The notes beneath the pieces are model-generated. The model had not been told where the DNA came from and did not search any database. It saw only the letters and a program-made list of their open reading frames with translations. Shown piece after piece: positions 10,838-20,662 of a stretch of DNA of 64,000 nucleotides; within the stretch, counting starts at the first letter, position 1; every line of letters begins with the position of its first letter. The position numbers and the translations under genes were made by a program. This DNA is from Rhynchopus sp. YZ270_cl-10 (taxonomy: Eukaryota > Euglenozoa > Diplonemea > Diplonemida > Diplonemidae), in the NCBI GenBank assembly GCA_964035575.1, contig OZ037850.1, positions 636,001 to 700,000 of the forward strand, in the 5' to 3' direction.

Positions 10838-11220
10838 CGCAATACCGTTAAAATACTGTTACAAATGTGTGGTGTTTCTATAAAAGTTTCATCTTATTCA
10901 CGCAGCCGAGATGCAAACGCAAGGGTCGCTTCTTTTGTGTATTCTGTATGGATATAGTGTAGTTGAAGTCTGCGTGTGTCTGCGGGTAAATCTCATTTTC
11001 AGAGAGCCTAGCGTCATAGCTACACAAGACTATGGCACCACATATAACGTAAGTCAACCAACTCGGGCTGTTACAAGCCTTTTGGGTACAAATATTAATA
11101 GGGGTGAGAATAGGAGGGCTGTTGTTTTTTTTTTTTTGTTTTTTTTCCGGTACAGGTATGGAGGGGAAGAAGGCAAATCGACATTGAATACGATGGGCAT
11201 CAAAAGCGGGTAGGAATTCA
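10838..11220. other. Upstream region of TRAPPC10, with a gene-flank repeat
   Basis: No gene is seen here. Bases near 10995-11095 (GGCACCACAT, GTAAGTCAAC, GCAAGCC/ACAAGCCTTTTGGGTAC) have a diverged partner near 15443-15521 on the same strand, so the stretches on either side of the 13918-14955 gene share an ancestral flank. The plus-strand frame starting at 10911 has no coding character beyond a hydrophobic start. Confidence 0.4.
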
Positions 11221-11829
11221 AGTCAGAAGTGCGTAAAGGGGTGTTTGAAAGGTTTGAAAAAAAAAAAAAGTTGGCTTCAAATACAAAGCCCTCTCGCTAC
11301 AGTGTACCTAAAAAAAATACAAATACAAGCGTAAGGATGTGTTCCGGTACATTCTTTGTTTGTTTTCCGTCTACAAAACCCGTGGACTGGTTTTAAAAAA
11401 AGGGGAGGATTTTTTTCTCCCCAAAGAAAAACAAAAAAAATCTACGTTTCCTCTGCAAGGAGGGCTGGACTCACAACAATAAGTCACAGCTCCACCTTTT
11501 TTCTTTCTTGGGCAAGACAAAAGTTTAAGAAAAACAGGGGAATGAAGTTACAGGATTCATCGGTTGTGTATTTTGACAAAAAACACACTCACTGGTCATG
11601 ACGAGTTTTTGTATTGGCTTTTTATGGACTTTTTTCCTGCAACTTCACCTGTGAAAAATAAAAGGTTGGCTATAACAATGCAGACATCTGAGAATGTGCT
11701 CCACTATTTTAGTTTGGAGAAAGGGGTGGGTTAAAAGGGTGTCATGTAAAAAAAAAAACAAAGCAGTGGGCAGTGAAGTGGCGACAAAGGTCACGCTGCC
11801 ACCTCATAAGACAGCAAAAGGGGAAAGAA
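11221..11829. repeat. Gene-flank repeat, first copy
   Basis: This non-coding stretch recurs at about 13490-13890 in the same orientation. The clearest shared part begins CACTCACTGGTCATGACG and runs through TTTTTGTATTGGCTTTTTAT to CACGCTGCCACCTCATAAGA (11590-11816 against 13656-13876). A third, shorter match (GGCTTGAAATACAAAGCC) is at 13162. It lies just downstream of the minus-strand gene at 13918, so it may be a duplicated 3' flank of a lost paralogue. Transposon T1 separates the copies. Confidence 0.6.
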
Positions 11830-13160
11830 AATTGAGTTGACGGTCTTGAAAACACTTCGCTCGCTGGTGTGTCAACCGGTTTGTAACCCTCCAGAGGTCT
11901 CAAGGGATTCCCTTGAGAGCACCAAAAATTCCCGCGAGAGAATGTGCGTTTTGGTGACTGAAACCGGCCAAAAACTTTATAAAACGGCCCACAACCTGGT
12001 TTCTGCGACTCGAAAAGCGTATCCGCATGCTTTTGGGCGTCCGTGGGCCACAAACGATGGTACCCATGTGGGCCGAAAAACCTTCGTGTTTGTACACAAA
12101 ACACCACAAAAGCGCTTGTTTGCAGGCAGTTCGGGTAGAAAACGACCTCGTCGGGTCACAAAGCTACATCCCTCCCTCCCTGGCCCTCGGGATTCCCTTT
12201 CGGGAGGTCAGGGCGCCCTGACCTCCCTCAAGGGATCCCTCGGGCTCTGGCGGGAGGGAGGGAAATAGCTAATGTGTATGGTTTGCACGTTACGCTCTAC
12301 GTATACGATACACACAACGCTCTGCATAAGCGATGTGTTCGTGTGCACATAAAGCATGCTACGGGTTTAACGCCATCGCGTGTACGCAACACCTGCGCCG
12401 CTGTGACACTTCGCTGGCTCGTGTGGTTGCGTTGCGTTGGTTACGTTGCGTTCGTTGCATACAGATCGTTACGTATGCATCGGTTACGTTGCGTTGCACG
12501 CGTTAACCGCATCGTGTGGTTACCAAGCGCTGCCCACCTTCGGTGGGCAGCGACAACGGCGTCCTAGCGCCGCGGAAACACTCTTGCAGGCTCGTGTGGT
12601 TGATAACGGAACGGTGTACACATGCGTTGCATACAACGGTCTTCGTATACGATACACACAACGCTATGCATATGCGATACTCGCGTTGACCGTATCGTAT
12701 GGGTACCAAACGCAGCCCACCTACGGTGGGCTGCTGCAACTCGTGCCGTGTGTGGCCCATGCATGGTTCTCACAGCTCGCTGGCACGTTTCCCAAGCCGC
12801 AAACCCGGTCACCTGCCTGAAAAACCGGGTTTTTGGCCAAAACGCCTGTTTTGCCTGTAGAACCCTGTAGAAGCCTTAAGATACACGTGTTTTGCTAAGG
12901 CAAAAAGGGGTACTCGCGACACCCTGGAATCAGGGTTTGCCAGGGGTCCCAGCTTCGTCTAAGCCGTAAACCCCCCAAAAAGTGTCCGATCTTTCCAAAG
13001 AAACCGTTTTTCCAGCTGTGCGAAGCTTCTACACCCTGAAAAAAAAACCGGTTTTTGGTCGAAACCCCCCCTGGGGGGGGGGACCGGGGGGTGAGACTGA
13101 AGTGGGGGGGTGGCGGATCGGCAAAGTTAAAAACTAGAAAACACAAGTGTTTTCTAGAAT
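11830..13160 (-). mobile_element. T-family element with inner V insertion (T1)
   Basis: Read on the minus strand the element starts at the palindrome CTAGAAAACAC/GTGTTTTCTAG near 13134-13157, passes CGGTTTTTTTTTCAGGGTG, a block with GGTGACCGGGTTT and AACGTGCCAGCGAGC, then CGTTGCG-rich repeats, and ends GTGTTTTCAAGACCGTCAAC near 11831. Further copies are at 44257-44818 (partial) and 53624-58561 (interrupted by other insertions). The ends share the inverted word GAAAACACTT. No protein-coding capacity is evident, so it is non-autonomous. V1 (11880-12271) is inserted near its end. Confidence 0.6.
11880..12271. mobile_element. V-family element, copy 1
   Basis: About 390 bp runs from TTTGTAACCCTCCAGAGGTC to GGGAGGGAAATAGCTA. 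The same sequence recurs inverted at 29717-30130 and 58121-58534 (414 bp each), with a fragment at 18160-18335. In the centre is a perfect palindrome built on GGTCAGGGCGCCCTGACC. Each full copy sits inside a different host repeat, and comparison with uninterrupted host copies (T at 44.77 kb and 58.1 kb) gives clean borders but no clear target duplication. Confidence 0.6.
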
Positions 13161-13917
13161 TTGGCTTGAAATACAAAGCCTTTTCGCGACAGTGTTCCTT
13201 GGTGCGTGACCAGTCCTAGGAAATGTTTTTTTTTTTTTTTGATAAATTGTTGGAGTAGTGTAGTTGCCTCGGTTGTGTTGCCACAGTTGTGCAATCTCCA
13301 CTGTGTTTTTTCTGGTAAAGAGAGGCTTCCCTTCGACCTCTCCCACAACCGTTTGGACGATACCAACACAGACACACAAAAAAGGGCAATGAAACTGAAA
13401 TGAAATGAAAGTGAAGTTGATAGTGCAAACGCCTCTGGGACGCAGACACTGACAATGAAAAAGAAAGGAGGGGAAAAAAATTAAATTTGACTTGAAATAC
13501 AAAACCCTCTTGCGGCTGTGCACCTTAGTGTGACCAGTCACCAGAGGGGTGGGCCCAACTCCACCTTCTTTCCTTCTTGGACAAGACAAAGGTATAAAAA
13601 AAAAGGGGGGCGATAAAGTTACAGGATCAACCAGCTCATGGATTTTTACAAAAACACACTCACTGGTCATGACGGGTTTTTGTATTGGCTTTTTATGGAC
13701 TTTTTTCCTGCAACTTCACCTGTGAAAAATAAGAGGTTGGCTAGAACAGTGCAGACATCAGTGCTCCACTATTTTAGTTTGGGAAAGGAGTGGATTAAAA
13801 GGGTGTAATGTAAGAAAACAAAGCAATGGGCAGTGAAGTGGCGACAAAGGTCACGCTGCCACCTCATAAGACAGCAACTAAAATAAAAAAACCCACCCTC
13901 ACAATCCATAGTGTCAG
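13161..13917. repeat. Gene-flank repeat, second and third copies
   Basis: Non-coding sequence immediately downstream of the minus-strand gene at 13918. Two starts of the same repeat are visible (GGCTTGAAATACAAAGCC at 13162 and CTTGAAATACAAAACCCTC near 13490). The second continues into the long match with 11590-11816. No credible gene is present in the stretch. Confidence 0.5.
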
Positions 13918-14955
13918 TTAATATGCTCTGCACTTCACGCCCCCCAAGGTCACGCAGATATTACCCGGTGTGGGGAACACTCCAACACGCTTCGCACAAG
14001 CAAGCGCCTGCTCCACTTGCACCTTGCCCGCAGAGAGAGCACACTTCGCAATCTCAGCCGTCGCGAGCCTGGTGCTGAGGACATTGACCTTGCTGCGGAG
14101 TCTCGCGGCCTCACCATGCAGAGCCCTGACGTCGCTACACAAAACCTCGTCTTCATTCTGGAGGATGGCAACCTCGAAGCCAAGGTCAGCGATGCGCTGG
14201 CGCTGTTCCTTCACTTGACGGGTCAGGTCGTCCTTAATCTTGAAGAGATGCTTCCTCAAGAAGACCTGACCCTCACTCATGTGGTCCCTCGTGCACTCTT
14301 TCCGGATGCGCACCGTTGTGATGGGCACGTTGACAAACAGGAAACGTGCTAGCACACAGACAACCATGACAAGGCACACCACTCCAGCAATGGCCTGCAT
14401 GCGAGCTGCATGGAGTGCAGTGTGCTTTGCCTGCAGTGCAGTGAAATTCATAAGATGTGCCTTGTGTTTCTCCTGCAGCACACTGTATCCTGCCTTCAGT
14501 ATAGTGTGCGCCACCTGCATGTCATCACGCTCGGCCTCAGCGGACTGCCGCACCCTCCTCTCATACTCAACGTGCGCACGCGCTTCCGCCAGCTGCTGCA
14601 GGAGGGCATCCTCACGCTGGTCTGCAGCACTGAGCTCAGCCTGACGTGACAACGACAGTATTAGGGTGAAAGGTAAAGCCGCAGGGCCACCAAGGCACGT
14701 CAGGGCTGTTGCTGATCCTGCAAACATGGATGGCAAAACCCAGGCAGACTGGGCTGTGGCGTCAGTGGTGGAGGACGAGGTGGTGGCGTCAGAAGTGGTA
14801 GCGTCAGTGGATGTCAAGGGCGAGGTGGCGTCAGGGGTGGCGGCAGACGTTGTGCCATACGTTACTGTCGGTGTTGTGGCAGGCGTATGTCCGGGGATCG
14901 TGTCGCATGTATCCCCAAATATATGGGCACACACAACGAACAAGTAGGTGAGCAT
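13918..14955 (-). CDS. Secreted or membrane coiled-coil protein with Thr-rich stalk
   Basis: I place the start at 14955 (345 residues) because MLTYLFVVCAHIFG then forms a signal peptide; the frame also opens at 15039. A Thr/Ser/Ala-rich stretch follows (ATTPTVTYGTTSAATPDATS and more), probably O-glycosylated. A hydrophobic segment (VLPSMFAGSATALTCLGGPA then ALPFTLIL) is next, then a charged helix with heptads (AELSAADQREDALLQQLAEA), a second clear membrane span (IAGVVCLVMVVCVLARFLF) and a long C-terminal coiled coil rich in Arg, Glu and Leu (KDDLTRQVKEQRQRIADLGF and on). The C terminus has several Cys. I recognise no family; a lineage-specific surface or endomembrane protein is likely. Repeated flanks on both sides suggest a gene family that has undergone local duplication. 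Confidence 0.6.
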   Translation of the reverse strand: MLTYLFVVCAHIFGDTCDTIPGHTPATTPTVTYGTTSAATPDATSPLTSTDATTSDATTSSSTTDATAQSAWVLPSMFAGSATALTCLGGPAALPFTLILSLSRQAELSAADQREDALLQQLAEARAHVEYERRVRQSAEAERDDMQVAHTILKAGYSVLQEKHKAHLMNFTALQAKHTALHAARMQAIAGVVCLVMVVCVLARFLFVNVPITTVRIRKECTRDHMSEGQVFLRKHLFKIKDDLTRQVKEQRQRIADLGFEVAILQNEDEVLCSDVRALHGEAARLRSKVNVLSTRLATAEIAKCALSAGKVQVEQALACAKRVGVFPTPGNICVTLGGVKCRAY

Positions 14956-15690
14956 TTTGTTGTGTATGTTCTGTCGTTGTGGTGTGTTGGGTTTTTGCTT
15001 ACAAGGAGGAGGGTTATAAACAAATAGCCTGGGGTTCATTTTATTGTCCCGTTGTCAAAATCTCTTTGTTTTTCTTTTTGTCTATTTTTCCTGCATTTCT
15101 TATTCTTCTTGTTGTTAGATACGCTCAATCGCCTATTGAGTTCTGTGAATAGCACGGAACTCCTTTTCATCTGTACAGGAAACAGGAAAGACAGTATCAT
15201 AGGTGATACCGGGGGGGGAATTTAAAAAGGTGTCGTTGAGAAAAACAAACAACGGACACGCTGTGAAAAAACGAATGTTTCTCTGCGCGTGATATTTTGT
15301 GGGGGAGAATAAAATATTATAAAAAAAGCTCATTGCATTCCCACTGTCGTTTCTGCTGCGCTCTCACTACTTTTCCACTCCATTCGGTTTTCTCTTACTT
15401 ACAAAAATAACGTGTTTACTTACAGTTTGTAAGGTCAGGGAAGGGTCATTCGGCTACAAAACAGTAGCACCACATGTGCCGTAAGTCAACTCGAGCTCTC
15501 GCAAGCCTTTTGGGTACCAGCGCGCCAGTACTTCCAGCATCATTTCGCGTTTCTTCGCAGGCTGATCCTGAATCATCACCATGCAAATAGTGATACCTGC
15601 ACACGCAGCATCGCCTTCTCGCGGCTTTTTTACTTTAGAATAGCTCTGTATACACCGTGGGGAAAATGACTATAACACCCACGTTACTAA
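14956..15690. other. Upstream region of the coiled-coil gene
   Basis: No gene is seen. The right part contains the partner of the flank repeat at 10995-11095 and some T-rich stretches. The small frames present are AT-rich and lack coding features. Confidence 0.4.
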
Positions 15691-15711
15691 TACCCATTTA
15701 CGATAATACCC

Positions 15712-17555
15712 ACTGGGTATTATCGTAAACTTTTTGGGTATTATCGTAAAGTTTTTGGGTATTATCGTAAACTATTTGGGTATTAGTTTTGGGTATTATC
15801 GTAAACTTTTTGGGTATTACCCAGGTACCCAGGTACGATGTGATTTAGCTGGCTACTCGCGCAAGGTATCAGAGGCGCTCGCACGCTGGTGAATGTGCAG
15901 ACAAGGTATGGTTTCATCGACCCCAGAGAAAATACAATTTTCACTAAATATATGGGGGGGGGTTTTTTTTTACACAACTTTTTGCATCCCTGTCTTACAT
16001 CCTCAAATTCAGGGTAACCATTTTTCTTGACAATTAACAATTAATCTTTCTCCAAGCGACGTAACTTAATTACACCCACATTTACACTCATCACAGGATC
16101 GCGAAATCTGAACTGCATCAGCGATTGCGCTTCTCCGTCTCCGACATTCTACACCTCAACATACGAAGACCTGGGTGGGAACATTTAGTCAGTCACTGCT
16201 ATAGCCATTAACCCAGGGAGCATAGCTAGTGCAAGAAATTCGACTTTGGCAACCTTCCGGAAAGTCTGTCCTCTGCTCGCGGAGGACTAGACACAAGAAA
16301 ATATTGCGTTCCCCCAGAAAACCAGTGCACATTTCACACTCCTTGTGGGTGGTCTTGTTGCCTTTTCGTCATAGTAATTTTGGCCCAGGCATGTTCTTGA
16401 AGCATGACAATTTAGTGTGTATGGGGCAGGGTGTTGTTTTGTTCTGAATTCTCTTTGTTATAACATCTAAGTCAATCGCGGGTGGTGGTTTGTGTAGCGT
16501 GAGGCACTCTTTTTAGCAAACTTCCTGCGGCTGCTAAAGTGTTATTTCTTCGGATTTAACAACGTACAGCGTAACATAGTGGTTTCGCCTGGTCGACACA
16601 ACCTTTGATAGATATGGGATAACCAACCCCCTTCGACCCCTTGTGGGTTCACTGAACAAGCCCTAGTGGTAGTTAAACGCGATTGACATTTACATTCCTA
16701 GAGATGAAAGAACAAGACAACACTTCTGTACCCGCGCATCAAAATTGTGGAAAACTTTGCACCCCAAACACCCTCAACAACGCCCGCCAAAAGGCGCCCC
16801 TTGTTGCTGGGAGTTGGTTCTCATGATACCTGCACAGCGGGCATTCCTCTGAGTCCAACGCATGTTTGGCCTGTCTGCGGCGTTGTACTTAAGGTGCACG
16901 AAGACAGGGTCTGGTGGTAAATTTTGCGTAGTACTGCGACGTGGTACTGCGTGGGTCTGGGAATATGGGTACCTGGGTACAGGATATTGGTTGTGTAAGA
17001 CATCTTCCACCATGCATTGAGGAGGGTAAGACAGTGTTCGCAGTTTCTACCTGATAGCATTACAACATTTAACTTCTCCACGGGGGTCTTGGGCCGTTCA
17101 CTCGGTTCTACCTTGACTACCGGAAGATATTCTTGAGGCCTTTTTGGTCTCTAGAATATCCGGTCTTCCCGAACGGAGGCACACTTTGTGTGTTACTACG
17201 ACCTGGCAATTTCCAGCAGTAGGTTAAGTAATCTTTCTTGTAAATTGTTGGATCATTATCTCCTCAGTGCATGAATGCCCCATGTGACTGGACACTTTTG
17301 TGTTTGTCATGTGGAGCTGTGGTTGCTCTTTCACGACTTTTTTCCTGTTCCTGGGTACCTGTTCCTGGACCTGGACCTGGGTACCTGGGTACCTGGGTGC
17401 CTGGGTGCCTGGGTACTACCCAACCTGGGTAATACCCAAAAAGTTTACGATAATACCCAAAAAGTTTACGATAATACCCAAAACTAATACCCAAAAAGTT
17501 TACGATAATACCCAAAAAGTTTACGATAATACCCAAAAAGTTTACGATAATACCC
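15712..17555. mobile_element. Transposon-like element with tandem 22-bp subterminal repeats
   Basis: Both ends consist of repeated GGGTATTATCGTAAACTTTT units in opposite orientation, four or five at the left (15712-15822) and six at the right (17427-17553), each followed inward by GGGTATTACCCAGG and GGTACCTGGGT-type repeats. A shortened spacer (GGGTATTAGTTTT) occurs at the matching place in both ends, so the arms are true inverted copies of about 130 bp. CCCATT lies at both outer edges and may be the target repeat. The 1.5-kb interior (15840-17380) holds no recognisable gene. Superfamily not assigned. Confidence 0.6.
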
Positions 17556-17710
17556 CATTGGAGCTGACAAAGGAGGGAACGACCTCTGTCAAGTGGAACA
17601 TGCCCGAGAGCAGTATAGAACACACGGTCTGGCTGCTGCAAGAATTCGGTGGCGAATTCGGTTCGCACTTCCAGGCGTTCACCGAGGAGCCGAAAATTGC
17701 GTTAGGTTAG
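17556..17710 (+). pseudogene. Coding-like fragment, about 50 codons
   Basis: Immediately right of the previous element the frame reads ELTKEGTTSVKWNMPESSIE, then HTVWLLQEFGGEFGSHFQAF, and ends TEEPKIALG before a stop. Composition is coding-like. No matching upstream part was found left of the element. Family not recognised. Confidence 0.3.
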
Positions 17711-17715
17711 ATTTG

Positions 17716-17780
17716 GGGGTTGAGTTGGGTTGAGTTGGGTTGAGTTGGGTTGAGTTGGGTTGGGTTGGGTTAGTTGGGTT
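17716..17780. repeat. Microsatellite TTGAGTTGGG
   Basis: About five units of a 10-bp repeat (TTGAGTTGGG), degrading to TTGGG. It resembles but is not a standard telomere repeat. Confidence 0.8.
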
Positions 17781-17876
17781 TACTTAGGATACTTAGATCA
17801 CTCATGTTTATTCATCTTTCAGTTTCTTTGTTCGATTCAGTTCTTGTTCGATTCCGTTCATCATCAATTATTCAGG

Positions 17877-17877
<1 letters not shown>

Positions 17878-17918
<41 letters not shown>

Positions 17919-18009
17919 CAAAACCAAAATACAAAAAACAAAATCCACAACTTAAAAAAAAAAAAAAAAAACCCTCACCATTCCCGATTTCTTCAAAAAG
18001 AAGGGTACA

Positions 18010-18050
<41 letters not shown>

Positions 18051-18107
18051 GTGGGCCCCGTTCACTTGTATCATAAATACACCAAATCCCACATCCTAAA
18101 TCGGGAA

Positions 18108-18143
<36 letters not shown>

Positions 18144-18145
18144 TA
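17878..18145. repeat. Cluster of long A tracts
   Basis: Four runs of 18-40 A lie within 270 bases. Between them GGATGTGGG and CCCACATCC, and CCCGATTTC and AAATCGGG, face each other as inverted pieces. Poly(A) tails of stacked short retroposons are one reading; simple slippage is another. Confidence 0.5.
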
Positions 18146-18159
18146 AACACACTTTTGTG

Positions 18160-18335
18160 TTTAGGTGTGTACGGGGAAAACGCCACCTGGGGTCACAAGG
18201 CCCAGGCACCCAAGGGTGAGCCGTTGAGTGACCGTACATGGGGTTCGGAAAGTCACCGCTCGGGTAACAAAGCTACATCCCTCCCTCCCTTTTGGCCCTC
18301 GGGCTCTGGCGGGAGGGAGGGAAATAGTCAAGACG
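18160..18335. mobile_element. Fragment of a V-family element
   Basis: Pieces such as AACAAAGCTACATCCCTCCC and CGGGAGGGAGGGAAATAG match the right part of V1 (12160-12268). The rest of V is missing. Confidence 0.5.
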
Positions 18336-18680
18336 TGTAGTGAAGAGAACCGGTTCGTAACGTTCAAATCGTACGCGTTGTTTTGATCTTTTTTTGCAGA
18401 AAAGTGCCGGGAAGTACCTTAAAAAAGCTCAAAAGTCGAAAATTCTGGCTTTATTTGAGAGATTGGTCCAGAACTAGGAAAAAAGGGCCAAAAAAAAAAA
18501 ATAAGGATCGTAAGGCAAAATCGAATTCCGCGATTTCCAAATTTTTCAAAAGTCGAGAATTCCGGCTATATTTGCCCGAAGATACATATTTTATAACCTA
18601 TTTGAAGACCGTTGCACACCTTTCATACAGCAACCACACCAGCTACGAGTGTTAAGGACTGCCAAAGAAAACCAAATTCC

Positions 18681-19424
18681 TTAACACTCCGTGTTAAGGT
18701 CTTTAAGGTTGCTGATCACCCCACCCACCCACCCACCCACCCACCCTCCCCGCGCGGGGTGGGTTTCGGCCATTTTTTTTCAGGTCTCTAAACGTCCAAA
18801 GAGGTCAAAAAAGTGGATTCTCGGGAAGATAGGAGGTTTTTAGGAGACTTTCTCTGAAGCAAAGACCTCCAAACCCTGACAGACCCTGAAACCAGGGTGT
18901 CGCGAGTACCCCTTTTTTACACGTGTTTCTTAAGGCTTCTACAGGGTTCTACAGGCAAAACAGGCGTTTTGGCCGAAAACCCGGTTTTTAAGGCAGGTAA
19001 CCGGGTTTGCGGCTTGGGAAACGTGCCAGCGCGCTGTGAGAACCATGCGTGGGGGGTTGTAACCACTCGTTGCGTTGGTTGCGTTGCATTCGCTACGTTG
19101 CGTACACATATCTACGTGCACACCGGTTACGTTGTGTTGCATGCGTTGCGTTAGTTGTGTAGAGATCGTTATCTACAGAGTGCAACGAACAGAGCGGTTG
19201 CGTTGCGTTGGTTGTGTTCGGTTGGTTACGTTCGTTGCGTTCCGATCGTTACGTACGCATCGGTTGCGTTGCGTTGCATGCGTTGCGTTCGTTGCATACA
19301 GATCGTTACGTACACATCGGGTTTGTTGTGTTCGGTTGGTTACGTTCGTTGCATTGCGTTGCGTTGGTTCCATATGTTTGGTTCGGGACGTTACGTACCG
19401 AACGGTTGCGTCGGTTGCATTTCC
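18681..19424 (+). mobile_element. Q-family element, right end missing (Q1)
   Basis: It starts with the palindrome TTAACACTCCGTGTTAAGG, then CTTTAAGGTTGCTGATCACC, a (CCCA)n run, GGGTGTCGCGAGTACCCC, the AAACAGGCGTTTTGGCC block and CGTTGCG-rich repeats. It stops where Q2 begins. Frames through the CGTTGCG repeats are long but are repeat translations. Confidence 0.55.
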
Positions 19425-20662
19425 TTAACACTCGGTGTTAAGGCAAGGCTCTGATGAGGCCCAGGCCTCCCGGCCGGGAGGCCCGGCCTCCCAGGCCTCC
19501 CGGCCTCCCAAAAAAAAATTTTTTTTTTCGACATCACAAAATTTTTCACCAAAAAAAAAAAAAAAATTTTTTTTTGGGAGCGGGCGATTTCGGAAAAAAA
19601 AATCCAAAAAAAAAAAATCCAAAAAAAACCACCACAGACGGTCCAGTAGCGACGTAAGCAAAATCCATATTTTTTTGCCGAATTTTGCTAAGTACCCGAA
19701 AATTTTTCCTAAGGAAAAAAAAAAAAAAAGTTCCGCAGATGTCACCGGAAAAAAAATTTTTTTTTTGGGAGGCCGGGAGGCCTGGGAGGCCGGGCCTCCC
19801 GGCCGGGAGGCCTGGGCCTCATCAGAGCCTTGGTTAAGGTCTTTAAGGTTGCTGATCACCCCACCCACCCACCCCCTCTAAGGCACCCCCCCCGCCCCCC
19901 CCCCGGGGTGGGTTTCGGCCATTTTTTTTCAGGTCTCTAAACGTCCAAAGAGGTCAAAAAAGTGGATTCTTGGGAAGATAGGAGGTTTTTTTGAGGGTTT
20001 GCAAATGAGAAAGACCTCCAAACCCTGACAGACCCTGAAACCAGGGTGTCGCGAGTACCCCTTTTTTACACGTGTTTCTTAAGGGTTCTACAGGGTTATA
20101 CAGGCAAAACAGGCGTTTTGGCCAAAAACCCGGTTTTTCAGGCAGGTAACCGGGTTTGAGGCTTGGGAAACGTGCCAGAGCGGTGTGAGAACCATGCGTG
20201 GGGGTTTGTAACCACTCGTTGCGTTGGTTGCGTTGCCTTCGCTACGTTGCGTTCGTTACGTACACACCGGTTACGTTGTGTTGCATGCGTTGCGTTCGTT
20301 GTGTAGAGATCGTTATATACAGAGTGCAACGAACAGAGCGGTTGCGTTGCGTTGGTTGTGTTCGGTTGGTTACGTTCGTTGCGTTCCGATCGTTACGTAC
20401 ACATCGGTTGCGTTGCGTTGCATGCGTTGCGTTCGGTGCGTTGCGTTGCTTCCGTGTCTTTGGTTCGAGACGTTACGTACCGAACGGTTGCGTTGCGTCG
20501 GTTGCATTCGTTCCGTTCACATCGTTCCGATCTGAACGGAACGATGTGAACGCAAGAAACGTATCGCATCGGTTGCGTTGGTTGGCTTGTGTACGTTGCA
20601 AACCTTTCATACATCAACCACACCAGCCAGTGAGTGTTAAGGATTGCCAAGAAAAACTAAAT
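19425..20662 (+). mobile_element. Q-family element containing a nested element (Q2)
   Basis: The left palindrome TTAACACTCGGTGTTAAGG is split by the 389-bp element at 19444-19832, which duplicated GTTAAGG. The body follows Q1 and ends CAGTGAGTGTTAAGGATTGC with a short A-rich tail near 20662. Thus CCTTAACACTC and GAGTGTTAAGG form the terminal inverted repeat. No coding capacity. Confidence 0.65.
19444..19832. mobile_element. 7-bp-TSD element, GGCCTCCC word
   Basis: Ends start CAAGGCTCTGATGAGGCC and are perfect inverted repeats of about 66 bp built from GGCCTCCC/GGGAGGCC words. Both sides carry GTTAAGG (19437-19443 and 19833-19839). The 250-bp core, with A-tract/T-tract blocks, CGACATCACAAAATTTTTC, GACGGTCCAGTAGCGACGTA and TTTTGCTAAGTACCCG, is the same as the core of the GTCGCG-word elements at 24473, 46801 and 55169, although the ends are unrelated. 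Confidence 0.9.

Noticed and set aside
10911-11213. Plus-strand frame with a signal-peptide-like start (MQTQGSLLLCILYGYS)
   Set aside because: It ends in a poly-T region translated as Phe, overlaps the non-coding flank repeat, and has no homologous frame in the partner copy at 15443.
17716-17780. Telomere repeat tract
   Set aside because: The unit is TTGAGTTGGG, short and interstitial, with ordinary repeat sequence on both sides. No telomere-type array is present.
19075-20650. Several Cys/Arg/Val-rich frames (ALRWLC, SVGYVRC) in Q elements, also at 45541 and 53193
   Set aside because: They are translations of CGTTGCG/ACGTTGCG tandem repeats, present in several frames and on both strands, with lengths set by the repeats.
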